Positions 38,882 through 49,388 are shown, counted from the first letter of the stretch. The stretch: 64,000 bases of DNA from Arthrobacter sp. Hiyo4 (GCA_002370555.1 AP014718.1:1612001-1676000); one strand, 5' to 3'. The notes: generated by a model not told the origin, from the letters alone. Numbers and translations are program-made.

Positions 38882-40151
38882 TGAGGTGTACTACTGATGT
38901 GAGACACAGTTTGAAAGGATTGTGCCCATGTCTGCTCGACCTACCTATTCCGATGAGTTCAAGGCTGATGCCGTGTCGTTGGTGATTTCCTCGGGACGTT
39001 CGCCGGCCTCTGTTGCGCCGGAACTGGGGATTTCCGTGACTGCCCTGAAGCGGTGGGTGCGGCTGCATAACGAGAGCCAATCGGAGGGCGGGGCAAACCG
39101 GATGATCCGGTGGATCCGGCGAAATACAAGGCTTTGGAAGCTCGGCTGCGTGAAGTCGAGAGGGAAAATGACTTCCTAAAAAAAGTTTCGGCGTTCTTCG
39201 CCAGAGAACAACGGTAGAGGATCTTTACCGCTTTGTTCAGGTGAAGAACGCGCAATTCCCTGTCCAGTGGATGTGCCGGCAGCTGGGTATTCCCAGGGCC
39301 TCGTACTACCGGTGGCTGGCCGCTGTCGAGTCTCCGACGGCGACCCGGCATCGGGAGCTGACAGAGCATGTGAAGATCATGTTCGATTCTTCGGACGGAA
39401 TTTTCGGGCACCGCATGGTCCATTCGAAACTTGCCGCCGCCGGCATCGAGGTATCGGTGGGGACCGTGGCGGTCATCATGGCGGAGAACGGCTGGGCCGC
39501 GAAACGGATGCGGGCGTTCAAGCGGACGACGATTCCCTCGGATCCGGACAAGGTCTTCGCGGACCTCATCGGCCGGGACTTCACCTCCGACACCCCGGGA
39601 ACCCGTCTGGTCGGAGACATCACGTACCTGCGCACCGGTGAGGGCTGGCTCTACTTGGCCACCGTCATTGATCTGTGCACGCGCATGGTCGTCGGTTGGG
39701 CGATGGCTGACCACATGCGCGCCTCGCTCACTACCGGCGCGCTGAAGATGGCCAGGGACCGCGGTTATCTGCACCCTGGAGCAATTTTCCACAGCGACAG
39801 AGGAACGCAGTACACCTCCCGGGAAATGAGCGCCTGGTGCACGGGTAACGGCATCCGACAGTCCATGGGAGCCACCGGAGTGTGCTGGGACAATGCAGTG
39901 GCCGAATCGGCGTTCTCATCCCTGAAAAATGAGTTCTACCACCACCACAGCTTCACCACCCGCCAGGAGGCCCGGCGCGGAGTGATGAAGTACATCGAAG
40001 TGTTCTACAACCGCTGGCGACCCCACAGCAACAATGACGGCCTGCCGCCAGCCACCGCAATGGCGAACTTCAGGCCACCAGGCAGCCGCTTCCCGCGGCT
40101 GCCTAACCAAAAAGAAACTACGCGACTGTCTCACATCCTTGACACACCTCA
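38882..40151 (+). mobile_element. IS3-family element with ACC target duplication
   Basis: The ends start TGAGGTGT and share GATGTGAGACA about 7 bp further in, at 38882 and, reversed, at 40151. ACC occurs immediately outside both ends (38879-38881, 40152-40154), the 3-bp duplication typical of the family. Length is 1270 bp. Confidence 0.88.
38928..40106 (+). CDS. IS3-family transposase, OrfA-OrfB with -1 frameshift site
   Basis: OrfA (38928-39217) has a helix-turn-helix with ISVTALKRWVRLHN and a leucine-zipper tail; one G appears missing near 39095. A seven-A run at 39178-39184 is placed for programmed -1 frameshifting into OrfB. OrfB carries the DDE core: DITYLRTGEGWLYLATVID, FHSDRGTQYTS, and WDNAVAESAFSSLKNEF. 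The frame as given reads out of the element; one added base near 40070 gives a stop at 40106 inside it. Confidence 0.85.
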
Positions 40152-40729
40152 ACCGTCCGCGTTCGCGGTACCGGGCTGGTTGGAACAATCGCCCGGAAGC
40201 ATGGAAGCGGACCTGACATCTACGAAACGTCCAAGGACCCGAGCACATCTGTGGTTCCGGTGTTCTTCGAGGCAACTGGCGAGGTACGTTTTTTCGACAG
40301 GTCGATGCTTGAGGACGTCGTGGCGCCTGTCAGTTAGCAGCGAAAGTAAAGCGATGGTCCTGGAACAATGGCGTTGAACAACGCGGCCCAACGATGCTCG
40401 GCTGCGGCGGAGGTTTTCGGGTGGTGGTTCCCCGGGACCGGCACTATGGACCATTTCCGTCCCTGCCGTGTTGCAACGTTCGTGGAATTCCGAATGGAGC
40501 TCGGCACTACGACTTCGTCATCACCCGGGGCGGCGGCCACGACACACGTAGTGCAGTTCCGGGCGTGTTGTTCGCCGGCGTCGGGACCTGACGTGGTCGG
40601 TGCGAGACGAGCTGGCGCCCACATCCGGAACTCCGCGTCGTCATCGTGTAGCCGGAGGTGATTTGGGAGGTTGAGTATCGGAGACATGGCAACAGCTTTG
40701 GACCGGTGCCGCGGTTTCCCGGTCTTGGG
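40152..40729. other. Decayed DNA without a supported gene
   Basis: A fragment near 40249-40350 can be read as VVPVFFEATGEVRFFDRSML, ending in TAG, and resembles the tail of a protein, but no family is recognised. The rest shows only short frames on both strands. Confidence 0.35.
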
Positions 40730-41068
40730 CTATTTGTCGGATTCGGGTACTTTCTGGGATTCGAGTCGGTGCTGCGTCGAGGGCGTCGTCGACGACGATG
40801 AGGTAGTAGTCGCGTCCGGCGGGGCGAGGTCGTAGTCTGCGGCCATGTCAGCGACGACGGCGTGGATGGTTTGCGAGTCGGCGTAGCCGGCGTTGATGTC
40901 GGCGGTGGGGCGGTTGCCGATGCCCTGGAGGATGAGGGCGGCACCGCCGACCAGCTTGACGTCGCCGAGGATGAAGACGTTCAGGGCGGCGAGATCCGGC
41001 GGGTTTCGGAGCGGGTGAGTTCCTTCATGGGTCCTCGGATGGTGCGGTAGGACTCTGCCGGCATCCAC
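40730..41068 (-). pseudogene. Nucleotidyltransferase-fold protein relic (DUF6036-like)
   Basis: The recognisable core is KLVGGAALILQG then RPTADINAGYADSQTIH, like the GG...D-x-D nucleotidyltransferase start of AbiEii/DUF6036-type toxins. The expected second catalytic Asp is Asn here (DIN). The frame breaks after DYDLAP, continuing elsewhere as YYLIVVDDALDAAPTRIPE. It is probably a dead toxin-antitoxin relic. Confidence 0.5.
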
Positions 41069-41248
41069 GCCGCGTCCAGGATGGCGCTGGTTGGCCGAAG
41101 CGGTGTGCGATGTAGTTGGTGATTCCGGCGAGGGCCGCTGACCAGTGCGGGTCCGTAAGGCAGGCGTTTATCCGATCATCGGTGGGATCAGAGGCCACGC
41201 CCGGTGGAGGCCGATGCTTGCCAGGGATGTTTAGGGCAGACTGGTGGC

Positions 41249-42320
41249 GTGAGCGGAATCCGGTGGGTGCTGCATGTTGATCTCGACCAGTTCATCGCGG
41301 CGGTCGAAGTGCTCCGGCGGCCGGAGCTTGCGGGGAAGCCTATCATTGTCGGCGGTCGGGGGGACCCCACGGAACGGGCGGTGGTATCGACCGCATCCTA
41401 CGAAGCCAGGGCGTTCGGTGTGGGTTCCGGAATGCCCTTACGCATTGCGGCGCGGAAAGTGCCCGACGCTGTGATCCTGCCCGTCGATCAGGAGGCTTAC
41501 CTCGCGGCGTCTGAAACGGTGATGGCCACGCTGCGCGCGCAGCCCGGCGCCTCCGTGCAGGTGCTGGGTTGGGATGAGGCCTTCATGGGCACTGAGACAG
41601 AGAATCCGGAAGCCTACGCACGGCAGGTGCAGGCCGCCGTTTTGGAGCGAACGCGGCTGCATTGCAGCGTGGGCATCGGCGACACGCTGGTCCGGGCCAA
41701 GGTCGCCACCGGTTTCGGCAAGCCGGCCGGCGTCTTCCGTCTCACTGCCGGGAACTGGCTCGACGTTATGGGCAGCCGGCCCACCAAGGACCTGTGGGGT
41801 GTCGGAACCAAGGTGTCGGGCCGGCTGGCCAAGCTCGGCATCAATACAGTGGCCGAGCTCGCCGCCTTCGATCCCCAGAACCTGGTTCCGGAGTTTGGCC
41901 CCAGGATGGGTCCTTGGTACGCGGAGCTCGGACGCGGGGATGGCGCCAGCGTTGTCGACGATTCGCCGTGGGTTGCCCGCGGGCATAGCCGGGAGACCAC
42001 CTTCCAGCGGACCTGACCGCGCCCGCCCAGGTGGACGACGCCGTGAGGGAGCTGACAGCCCGTGTCCTTGAGGATGTTGTGGCTGAAGGACGGGCCGTGG
42101 TTGGGCTAACTCTGAAGGTTCGGTACGCGCCGTTCGTGACCAAGAACCACGGGAGGAAGATTCCGAGACATTCGACCGGGAGGAAATCCTCGCGAGGGCC
42201 TTGGACCTCGCAGCAGGAATCGAAGCGGGCCGTCCGATCCGGCTCCTCGGCCTGCGGGCCGAAATGGCCATGCCCGACGATGCCCGAAAGGGACATACGC
42301 CTACGCGAGGCGGTTGGTGA
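41249..42320 (+). CDS. dinB: Y-family DNA polymerase, DinB type (frameshifted)
   Basis: Translesion polymerase IV. VLHVDLDQFIAAVE (first catalytic Asp), STASYEARAFGVGSGMPL, VLGWDEAFM (catalytic Asp-Glu; the more usual form is DEA/DES) and HCSVGIGDTLVRAKVATGFG are present. Shifts near 42013 and 42145 separate the little-finger domain (LTLKVRYAPFVTK, then ARALDLAAGIEAG). GTG at 41249 is chosen from the family start (IRWVLHVDLD); the open frame extends to 41204. Confidence 0.82.
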
Positions 42321-42705
42321 GTGAGGTGAAGTGTTCCGTCTGGGTTTTATTGGCCGCCGTCCTGTGGTTGTGCGGGTGCGCCACCCCAAGCGGTCCGGTC
42401 ACGGGGCATTCAGGGGATGTTGACGGGGTGGTCCTGACCGCCCCGGTCTGTCCTGTCGAACGTGTTGGTCAGGAGTGCCCACCGCGCCCGGTATCAGGGG
42501 CCGCGGTTGTGGCCCTGGACGGGGACACCGTCCGGGCTCAACACAAACCGATAGCACCGGTGCCTTCCATCTGGCGCTGCCTGACGGTCGCTATGTGATC
42601 AGGGCGACCAACGTCGGCGGCTACGCATCGACGGCTACCGAGCTTGTGGTCATCTCGGATAGCCCCGTTCACATCACGCTGGTTGTTGACAGCGGAATCC
42701 GCTAA
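42317..42705 (+). CDS. Putative lipoprotein with carboxypeptidase-regulatory-like fold (frameshift near 42545)
   Basis: A short signal peptide ends in the lipobox LCGC. The exported part begins a beta-sandwich (RPVSGAAVVALDGD) and, after a single-base shift, continues TDSTGAFHLALPDGRYVIRA and ISDSPVHITLVVDSGIR. It is about 129 residues after repair. Such domains are found in secreted or cell-surface proteins. The start is GTG at 42317, overlapping the dinB end by 4 bp. Confidence 0.6.
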
Positions 42706-43110
42706 GCCTGATCCGGGCACGGCTGGCCAACGAGCGGACATTCCGGGCTGGCGGGCTGGCGCTGGAAGCCTTCGCGATTGATGCCTTCCCGAGCCCTTGC
42801 GCAAAGCGTTGGCCGTACTCCTGGTGGCTCTTGGGATGCTGATCAGTGCCGGCGCCGCGGGGTAGCTACTGCAGCCGTCGTGATCATCCTGATCGCGCGG
42901 AACTAGGGGCGGGAGCTCCGGCCGCTCCCACGCACCAAGACTCCGGGCTGCAACCCGAACGCACGGTGCTCGCCTGGGCCGGACCAGCATGCGCGGCCGC
43001 TGTTCCGCGCGCGTGAGAGGAATCGCGGCAGAACGGCTCCACTCTGACGTGGCCGCCGTCTCCTGGACCAGCGGCTCGGTTGTACTGATGGGGGATCCTG
43101 GGCCTAAGCA
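42706..43110 (+). pseudogene. Two adjacent DUF202-type membrane protein relics
   Basis: The first (about 42709-42906) reads RLANERTF, then AGGLALEAFAIDAFP and LRKALAVLLVALGMLISAGA, and ends LIARN; it lacks the first membrane helix. The second (about 42935-43110) starts GLQPERTVLAWART and breaks off within a few codons. Intact DUF202 genes often occur as such pairs. The losses are larger than one base, so this looks like real decay. Confidence 0.5.
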
Positions 43111-43212
43111 TCCTGCTCATAGGCTAGCGTCCGCATTCTCGTGCCGGGCTCTGGGCTGACAACTCCGGTGAGATCCGCGCCTTGGCGGCTGCCGTCGTCG
43201 TCCGGAATAACG

Positions 43213-43431
43213 TCAGGTTTCCCTGTTCCGGCGGGAGAACTCGCGGTGGAGTTTCTTCCTGGCGCCGTGTTCGACAAGGGTCGGGATGTAGGTCCGGATC
43301 CGGCCGGCATCCAGCGTTTCGTATTCCTCTGTGACGACCCGGACAACCACCGGCCGGGGTGCGTCGGGATAGCGTGCGGCGAGCAGGTCGGTGACTTTGG
43401 CGATGGTGTCGTGCTTCTCAGTATCTTCCAT
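43213..43431 (-). CDS. Small protein with three-helix-bundle dimerisation-type domain
   Basis: About 72 residues from ATG at 43431. VTDLLAARYPDAPRPVVVRVV and GRIRTYIPTLVEHGARKKL match small actinobacterial proteins annotated with a three-helix-bundle dimerisation domain. Function unknown. It lies convergent with the decayed DUF202 pair. Confidence 0.6.
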   Translation of the reverse strand: MEDTEKHDTIAKVTDLLAARYPDAPRPVVVRVVTEEYETLDAGRIRTYIPTLVEHGARKKLHREFSRRNRET

Positions 43432-43540
43432 CCAACCAGTTTGATGCCGAAGACTTGTGGCGTCTATCACATTTTTACAGGGATTGGGGGAAGCGCTGAA
43501 GACCCGCTCGACGCGCGCACGTGCGGTTTCCGTTACGGTG

Positions 43541-44784
43541 TCAGGGACCTGGCTGCCCGGGCCACTCCTTGCCCGCCCACGGGTCGTAGTCGGCCACCAG
43601 CTCCTCCTGTGGCGGACGCTCCGGTTCGGGGACGTGCTGCAGGTTCACCCGCACGCGGTACCAGAGCGAACTGGATCCGCGCATGCCGTCAACGAGCACA
43701 TCTGCCGGATGCAGGGCCGGGACGACGGCGGCATGCCGGGTTTTCCACTCGTCGAGCGCAGCGAGCGCCTCGGGTTTGGTCCTGGTGCGGGCCACCTCGA
43801 TGAGCGGCATCACAGACATCCGGCGGCCGGAGCCATCCCCGCTGCGCGGCGCTTTCTCGGCGGGACCGAGTTCCCTCGCCAGGGCGAGGAGGCCATCAAG
43901 CGAGCCCACCTCTTCATCGATCCCGGCATGCGGGTCACCAAGCGCGGCGAAGCGCCCGGGCACCGTGAGGACCGTGAACTGTTCCGGCCGGATGGAGCGG
44001 ACCTCATCCCAGATGAGCGGCGTAGAAACCCGGGCATCGGGCAACGGCCGGATCGAGTACGCCGATGCCACGGTGCGGTCCTTTGCGTTCTGGTTGAAGT
44101 CGACGAACACACTTTCGCCGCGCTCTTCCTTCCACCACCGCGCGGTAGCGAGGCCGGGAGCGCGGTTTTCGACCTCGCGGGCGAGAGTCTCGGCGGCGAG
44201 CCGCACCTCGCGGAACGACCACTGCGGCGCGATGCGCACCAGGATGTGCAGTCCGCGCGATCCGCTCGTCTTCGGCCACCCCACCAGCCCCACCTCATCG
44301 AGCACCTCCCGCGCGACGTATGCGACGTCGACGATCTGGGACCAGTCAACGCCCGGCATGGGATCGAGGTCCACCCGGAGTTCGTCCGGGTGTTCGAGGT
44401 CCTCGGCGCGCACGGGATGTGGGTTGAGGTCCAGGCAGCCAAGATTTACCACCCACGCCAGGCCCGGGCGTCCCGGATGACGGCCTCCTCGGCTGATGTC
44501 CCCGACGCGTAGTGCAGCGTTGTTGTGTCGATGAAGCCGGGGTGGTTTTCGGGCACGCGCTTTTGGAAGAACGGTTCAGCGTCGATGCCCTTCGGGAAGC
44601 GCTTGAGCACCATCGGCCGGCCGCCGGCGCCGCGCAGCGCACCATCGGCGACGGCTAGGTAGTAGCGGACCAGGTCGAGCTTCGTCAGCCCGGGCTCGGG
44701 GAAAACCACCTTGTCCGGACTCGAGATGCGCACCTCGGTGCCGGCAATGTCGAGGATCTCGGCCGGGATCTTCGACGGGTTCAT
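43541..44784 (-). CDS. LigD-type polymerase/primase domain protein (frameshift near 44450)
   Basis: Archaeo-eukaryotic primase-type polymerase of bacterial end joining. SSPDKVVFPEPGLTKLDLVR opens the domain. After one shift near 44450 come ELRVDLDPMPG (catalytic DxD) and PKTSGSRGLHILVRI (SxH motif). About 414 residues, with no ligase or nuclease domain, so it is a stand-alone polymerase that would work with Ku and a separate LigD. Ku is not in the window. Confidence 0.85.
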
Positions 44785-44906
44785 GCCGCTACGCTAGCAA
44801 CGATTGGACGCCCCAGCCAGACCTGCTGGGGGGAACAGGCGTCGACGATCACATTGGCGGTGGCCGTCCAGCCGAGGGCTTGGCCAGCTGCTCGCCGGGA
44901 TCTCCT

Positions 44907-45308
44907 TCACCGCATAACGGCGGCGACCGCGCTGATCTCGCCCAGTGCCCCGGGCACGCCCACTGCCGTGACACGCGCTCCGGTCACCAGTGCCGGTTCG
45001 TCGGACGCGAGTTCCGATCCTATCGCCCCGTACGCCGCCGCGAGGTCCACTCCATCGACGAAGGAGCACTGTCCACTGCACAACGTCGCCAGGGTAGCGC
45101 CGGCTGCGGCGAGCGCGGTCGGTGCGTTCTCGAGGGCGCGGGCAGACTGGACGGCCACATCGCCCTCCCCGACGAGTGAGCCGTCGGCGTCCACGGCGTT
45201 CTGGCCGCCGACGTAGATGGTGGTCGCGCCGGGCGGCACGATGGCGACGTGGCTGAAGGCCGAGTTCGAGATGAGCCCCTGGGGGCGGATGCGCGGGATG
45301 GATGCCAT
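44907..45308 (-). CDS. RidA family protein
   Basis: Intact, 133 residues. VGGQNAVDADGSLVGEGDVA and ENAPTALAAAGATLATL match the Rid family. The usual Arg that binds the imine carboxylate (in the C-terminal R-x-A region) is seen as GARVTAVGVPGALGEI. Members deaminate reactive enamines or imines or have related detoxifying roles. It is a solitary gene. Confidence 0.8.
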   Translation of the reverse strand: MASIPRIRPQGLISNSAFSHVAIVPPGATTIYVGGQNAVDADGSLVGEGDVAVQSARALENAPTALAAAGATLATLCSGQCSFVDGVDLAAAYGAIGSELASDEPALVTGARVTAVGVPGALGEISAVAAVMR

Positions 45309-45641
45309 GCCTGTATGTTGTCACCCACCGCAGGCCGAGGCGACCCTCGAAACATCACGAAAGCTTCAACGGGACGGCTGCGTACCGCCTTCAAGCAGTG
45401 CGGCACCGTTCATGCGCAGTTTTGCACACGCGGATACCCTGGCAGATACGCTCAATCAGTCGCGCGGCCAGTGCGAACGCCGTGGCCACATTCCTCCGGC
45501 CCCTGCACGACGCCGGCGAGTACAACGCCGTCGTCTCCGCGGCCGGAGAGCAGTATCTGCGCGACGAGCTGGAGTACTTCGGCCTGACGGACTGCTTCGA
45601 CGTCTGTCTTCCTCGCTTATCCTCGTAGACCGGCCATTCGG
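45309..45641. other. Stretch with a possible HAD-hydrolase fragment
   Basis: On the plus strand, about 45480-45606 reads FLRPLHDAGEYNAVVSAAGE and YFGLTDCFDV, resembling the motif region of a HAD phosphatase, without start or remaining domain. Otherwise I see no gene. Confidence 0.3.
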
Positions 45642-45953
45642 TTAGCCCTTCGAGGCGGCGAAAGCCGTCCACAACGCAGGTCCCTCAAGAGCGGAGAATC
45701 CCGGACACACCGTGTGGCCAACGAAGGTGACTCTGTTCCCTCGGGCCAGGACGGCTTCGAAGATGTTCCTGTTCCCGGGAAAGGATTCGAAGAAGCTGCG
45801 CCAGGCTTCGATGCAGACACTCTTGCCGGTGCAGGCGTTGCCGTCGGTGTCGATAAACGAATGGTCGTTGGCCATGAGCCGCGCAAGCCCCGTCAGGTCT
45901 CGCGCGTTGATGCACTCGTTGAACCCCATGGCCACTCCGGCGGCGTCGTCCAT
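45642..45953 (-). CDS. SnoaL-like/NTF2-fold protein
   Basis: 103 residues from ATG at 45953. FNECINARDLTGLARLMAND, FIDTDGNACTGKSVC and AWRSFFESFPGN are typical of SnoaL-like nuclear-transport-factor-2 folds. These small alpha+beta cones bind diverse ligands; the substrate is unknown. The open frame continues upstream to 46169 without support. Confidence 0.75.
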   Translation of the reverse strand: MDDAAGVAMGFNECINARDLTGLARLMANDHSFIDTDGNACTGKSVCIEAWRSFFESFPGNRNIFEAVLARGNRVTFVGHTVCPGFSALEGPALWTAFAASKG

Positions 45954-46156
45954 GCCGGAACGCTGCCACCCGGTGACCGAAGGGCGGAACCGGGTGTTGG
46001 TGGTGGGTGCGGAACGTGACGTCGGTCGCTTGGGCACGCGACATGCTGCGCCCAAAGCTGGTCCCGGACGGCCGAGCCAACGCGGTCCCCTTGAGCGTCT
46101 GAGCGCGGCAGGGCTAGCATTGCCGGCACGGGCGCCGATCAATCGAGGAGACAGCC

Positions 46157-46616
46157 ATGGGCGGGACATCTGCAGAGGCGGCCTCAGCGGACCTGATGGT
46201 CGACCTGATCATCTCGCTGGACGGGTATGCCTCGGCCAGGGGTGGCCAGGCTGGTGGGGTCTGGAGGGTCCGGAATACCTGGCGTGGCCGAACACGGAGC
46301 TGGTCACCGGGGACGCAGTCCAGGCCGTGGCGGAGCTGAAACGGACCAGGACTGGGACCCTGAGCACCCTGGGCAGCCTCAGTCTCTGCCGGTCGCTGCT
46401 GACTGCCGGTCGCTGCTGACCGCCGGCCTCGTTGACAGGTTTCGGTTGGTCGTATTCCCGGTGATTACAGGCAGCACCGGCAGGGAACAAATCTACGACG
46501 GCTATCCGGACATCTCGCTCGACATGGTGAACAGCAGGACCTTCGACGGCCGGCTCCAGCTGCTCGAGTACATCCCCACCGTACTCAGCGGTCCGCCGGG
46601 CAGCGGTCCCACCTGA
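46157..46616 (+). pseudogene. Dihydrofolate-reductase/RibD-C family protein, badly frameshifted
   Basis: MVDLIISLDGYAS near the start, WWGLEGPEYLAW in a second frame, and LVDRFRLVVFPVITGSTGRE with NSRTFDGRLQLLEYI in a third match the DHFR-like RibD C-terminal domain family. At least three shifts and a repeated GCTGACTGCCGGTCGCTGCT-like stretch near 46400 suggest real damage besides sequence error. Confidence 0.6.
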
Positions 46617-46638
46617 GCCATTCCGTGGGGTTTCCGCG

Positions 46639-47475
46639 TCAGTAGCTGGCGGGGGTTCCGCCGTCGGAGGGCTGAGTGAACGCGGCGGCGAGGGCCTCGG
46701 AGCCGCGGGCGAGGAGGGCGACGTCGGCGCCCACCAGGACAAAGGCGGCGCCGGCCGCCAGGTAGCTGCGGGCAGTATCGGCATTAAACGCGTTCACCCC
46801 GGCAGGTTTCCCGGCCGCTTTTGCGGCCGCAAGGCAGTGTTCGACGGCGGCGCGCACCTTGGGGTGTTCCTGCTGTCCCAGCACGCCCATGGAAGCCGCG
46901 AGGTCGGAGGGTCCCAGGAAGATGGCGTCCACGCCCTCCACGGCCAGGATCTCCTCGACGGCGCCAACGGCCGCAGTCGATTCGATTTGGACGGTGACGC
47001 TGATGGTTTCCGACGCCCGGGCGAGGTAGTCCGGGACACGGTTCCAGCGTGAGGCCCGGGCCAGGGCGGATCCCACGCCGCGGACGCCAAGGGGCGGGTA
47101 GCGGGTGGCGGCGACGGCGGCCTCCGCCTCTGCCGCCGTGTTTACCATCGGGATCAGCAGGTTCTGCACGCCCAGGTCCAGGTACTGCTTGATCAGCACG
47201 GTGTCGTTGACCGGCGGCCGGACCAGGACCTGGACCGGGTAGCCGTTGACCGCCTGGAGCTGGGCCAGGATGGATTCGAGGCCGTTGGGGCTGTGTTCGG
47301 CGTCGATCAGGAGCCAGTCCAGGCCGGATCCGGCGCAGAGCTCGGCGATCAGCGGGCTGCCGGAGCAGACCCACATTCCCGCCAGGGGGCGGCCTGCTTT
47401 ACCGGTTTGACTGCGGAGGGCGTCGCGGAACGTGTTCGCGTCGTCAGGATTTCCGGGTCCTACTCGAAGCGGCAT
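46639..47475 (-). CDS. hpaI: 4-hydroxy-2-oxoheptane-1,7-dioate aldolase (HpaI/HpcH)
   Basis: Intact, 278 residues. Class II HpcH/HpaI aldolase motifs are LLIDAEHSPNGLE (catalytic His), VQIESTAAV (metal Glu) and FLGPSDLAASMG (metal Asp), with RGVGSALARASRWN. It splits 4-hydroxy-2-oxoheptanedioate to pyruvate and succinic semialdehyde, the last step of homoprotocatechuate breakdown. It overlaps the hydratase gene by 16 bp at its start. Confidence 0.9.
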   Translation of the reverse strand: MPLRVGPGNPDDANTFRDALRSQTGKAGRPLAGMWVCSGSPLIAELCAGSGLDWLLIDAEHSPNGLESILAQLQAVNGYPVQVLVRPPVNDTVLIKQYLDLGVQNLLIPMVNTAAEAEAAVAATRYPPLGVRGVGSALARASRWNRVPDYLARASETISVTVQIESTAAVGAVEEILAVEGVDAIFLGPSDLAASMGVLGQQEHPKVRAAVEHCLAAAKAAGKPAGVNAFNADTARSYLAAGAAFVLVGADVALLARGSEALAAAFTQPSDGGTPASY

Positions 47476-48242
47476 GTGATGGCCCCAACGGTCCGTAGTC
47501 GGCGTGGACGGTGTCGCCCTTGTACACCCAGAGCGGGCGGGTGAAGGAGCCGGCGAGGATGATGTCTCCGGCTTTCATGCTGTCGCCGTGGGCGGCGATT
47601 TTGTTGGCGAGCCAGTGCACGCCGTTGGCGGGGTGGTCCAGGACGCCGGCGGCAACGCGGTTTCCTCGACCGTCTGGTTTCTGTAGAGGATGGCCGCGAC
47701 CCAGCGGAGGTCTACGGCGTCGGGCTTTACCGGATTGCCGCCGATCACCATGGCGCCCATCGCGGCGTTGTCCGCGATGGTGTCCACGATAGTCCGGCCC
47801 TCCATCTCGATCCGGGAGTCCAGGATTTCGAGTGCTGGCATCACGTAGTCCGTGGCGCCCAGGACGTCGAAGATGGTGCAGCCGGGTCCGGACAGGTCCT
47901 TCTTCAGCACAAATGCCAGTTCAACTTCCACCCGGGGATGGGTGTATTGGTCCCACTCAACCGAGCAGCCGGTTTCGAGCACCATGTCATCGAAGATGGC
48001 GCCGTAGTCCGGTTCGGTGATGCCGGTGGCGGACTGCATGGCCTTGGACGTGAGGCCGATTTTGCGGCCCACCAGCTTGCGGCCGGCGTCCTCGTTCCGC
48101 CGCCGCCACAACTGCTGCACGGCATAGGAGTCCTCCACCGTCATCTCCGGGTACCGGGTCGTGAGGCGGGGACCGGGGTGCGGGTCCGGGCGGCCGCCAG
48201 GAGTTGGTCGGCGATGGCCTCAATCGTCTTCGCATCCAGCAT
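47460..48242 (-). CDS. hpaH: 2-oxo-hept-4-ene-1,7-dioate hydratase (frameshifted)
   Basis: Motifs are GRKIGLTSKAMQSATG, PDYGAIFDDM and HPRVEVELAFVLKKDL (metal-binding ExE), with IVDTIADNAAMGAMVIGG; after a shift near 47655 the frame ends WVYKGDTVHADYGPLGAIT. A second shift lies near 48170. ATG at 48242 reads MLDAKTIEAIADQLL, a usual family start. It adds water to the dienoate made after HpaG and precedes the aldolase. Confidence 0.88.
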
Positions 48243-48244
48243 GG

Positions 48245-49341
48245 CTACAGCTGCGCCCCGAGCTTGAAGCCCGTTTTCTGTTCAGCGGCGCCGGCGCCTT
48301 CTCCTTCTGTTTTGCGGGTGTAGGAGAAGCCGTCGGCACCCACGGTGACCGCCATTTCGCTCTTTTCCTCACGCACGACGACGGGCTGCGGGTTGCCGTC
48401 GAGGTCCAGGACCAGGGAGGCCTCGGTGTACCAGGACGGGACCACGGGGTTGCCCCACCAGTCGCGGCGCTGGTTGTCGTGGACGTCCCAGGTGACGACG
48501 GGGTTGTCGGGGTCGCCGGTGTAGTAGTCCTGGGTGTAGATCTCGATGCGGTGGCCGTCGGGGTCCAGGATGTAGAGGTAGAACGCGTTGGAGACACCGT
48601 GCCGGCCGGGCCGCGTTCGATCCGGTCGCTGATGCGCAGGGCGCCCATCTTGTCGCAGATCTGGATGATGTTGTGCTTTTCGTGCGTGGCGAACGCGATG
48701 TGGTGCATGCGCGGGCCGTTGCCGCCGGTCAGGGCGGTGTCGTGCACGGTCTGCTTGCGGTGCATCCAGACCGCGTACGTGACGCCGTCGGAGTCCTGGA
48801 TGTCCTCGGAGACGCGGAAGCCGAGGTCCTCAAGGTACTTACGGCCCTTCGGCACGTCCGGGGTGACCTGGTTGAAGTGGTCCAGGCGGACCAGTTCGCC
48901 GGCGGAGTAGAGGTCGTAGCGCTGGGTGAGGCGTTCGACGTGTTCCACGTTGTAGAAGAACTCGTAGGGGAAGCCCAGCGGGTCCTCGACGCGGACGGAA
49001 TCGCCGATGCCCTTGGTGAAGCCTTCCGTGCGGCGTTCGGTGCGGCAGCCCAGTTCCTTGTAGTAGGCCTCGGCGGCGTCCACTTCGGCGGGGGACTTCA
49101 CCCGGTAGGCGAACGCGGCGACGGCGGCGATGGGTCCCTTGCGGAGCACCAGGTTGTGGTGGATGAACTCCTCCAGGGAGCGCAGGTAGATGTTGTTCTC
49201 GTCTTCCTCGGTCACGTGCAGGCCCAGGACGTCGACGTAGAACGCGCGGGACCTGGCAAGGTCGGTGACCACGATCTCCATGTAGGCGCAGCGGACAATG
49301 TCCGGAGCCGCGACGGAGGGGGTGGGAACGAAGTCGGTCAT
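48245..49341 (-). CDS. hpaD: Homoprotocatechuate 2,3-dioxygenase (frameshift near 48605)
   Basis: Extradiol ring-cleaving dioxygenase of the vicinal-oxygen-chelate fold, about 365 residues. Metal ligands are visible as RLDHFNQV (His), MHHIAFAT (His) and, after the shift, HRIEIYTQDYY (Glu). The sequence style matches the Arthrobacter/Brevibacterium enzymes, which use Mn or Fe; the metal cannot be read from sequence. ATG at 49341 reads MTDFVPTPSVAAPDI. Confidence 0.92.
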
Positions 49342-49388
49342 GGGATTCTCTCTTCTTGAAAGGGGTCTAGTGGGCGCCGGCTGGTGGC

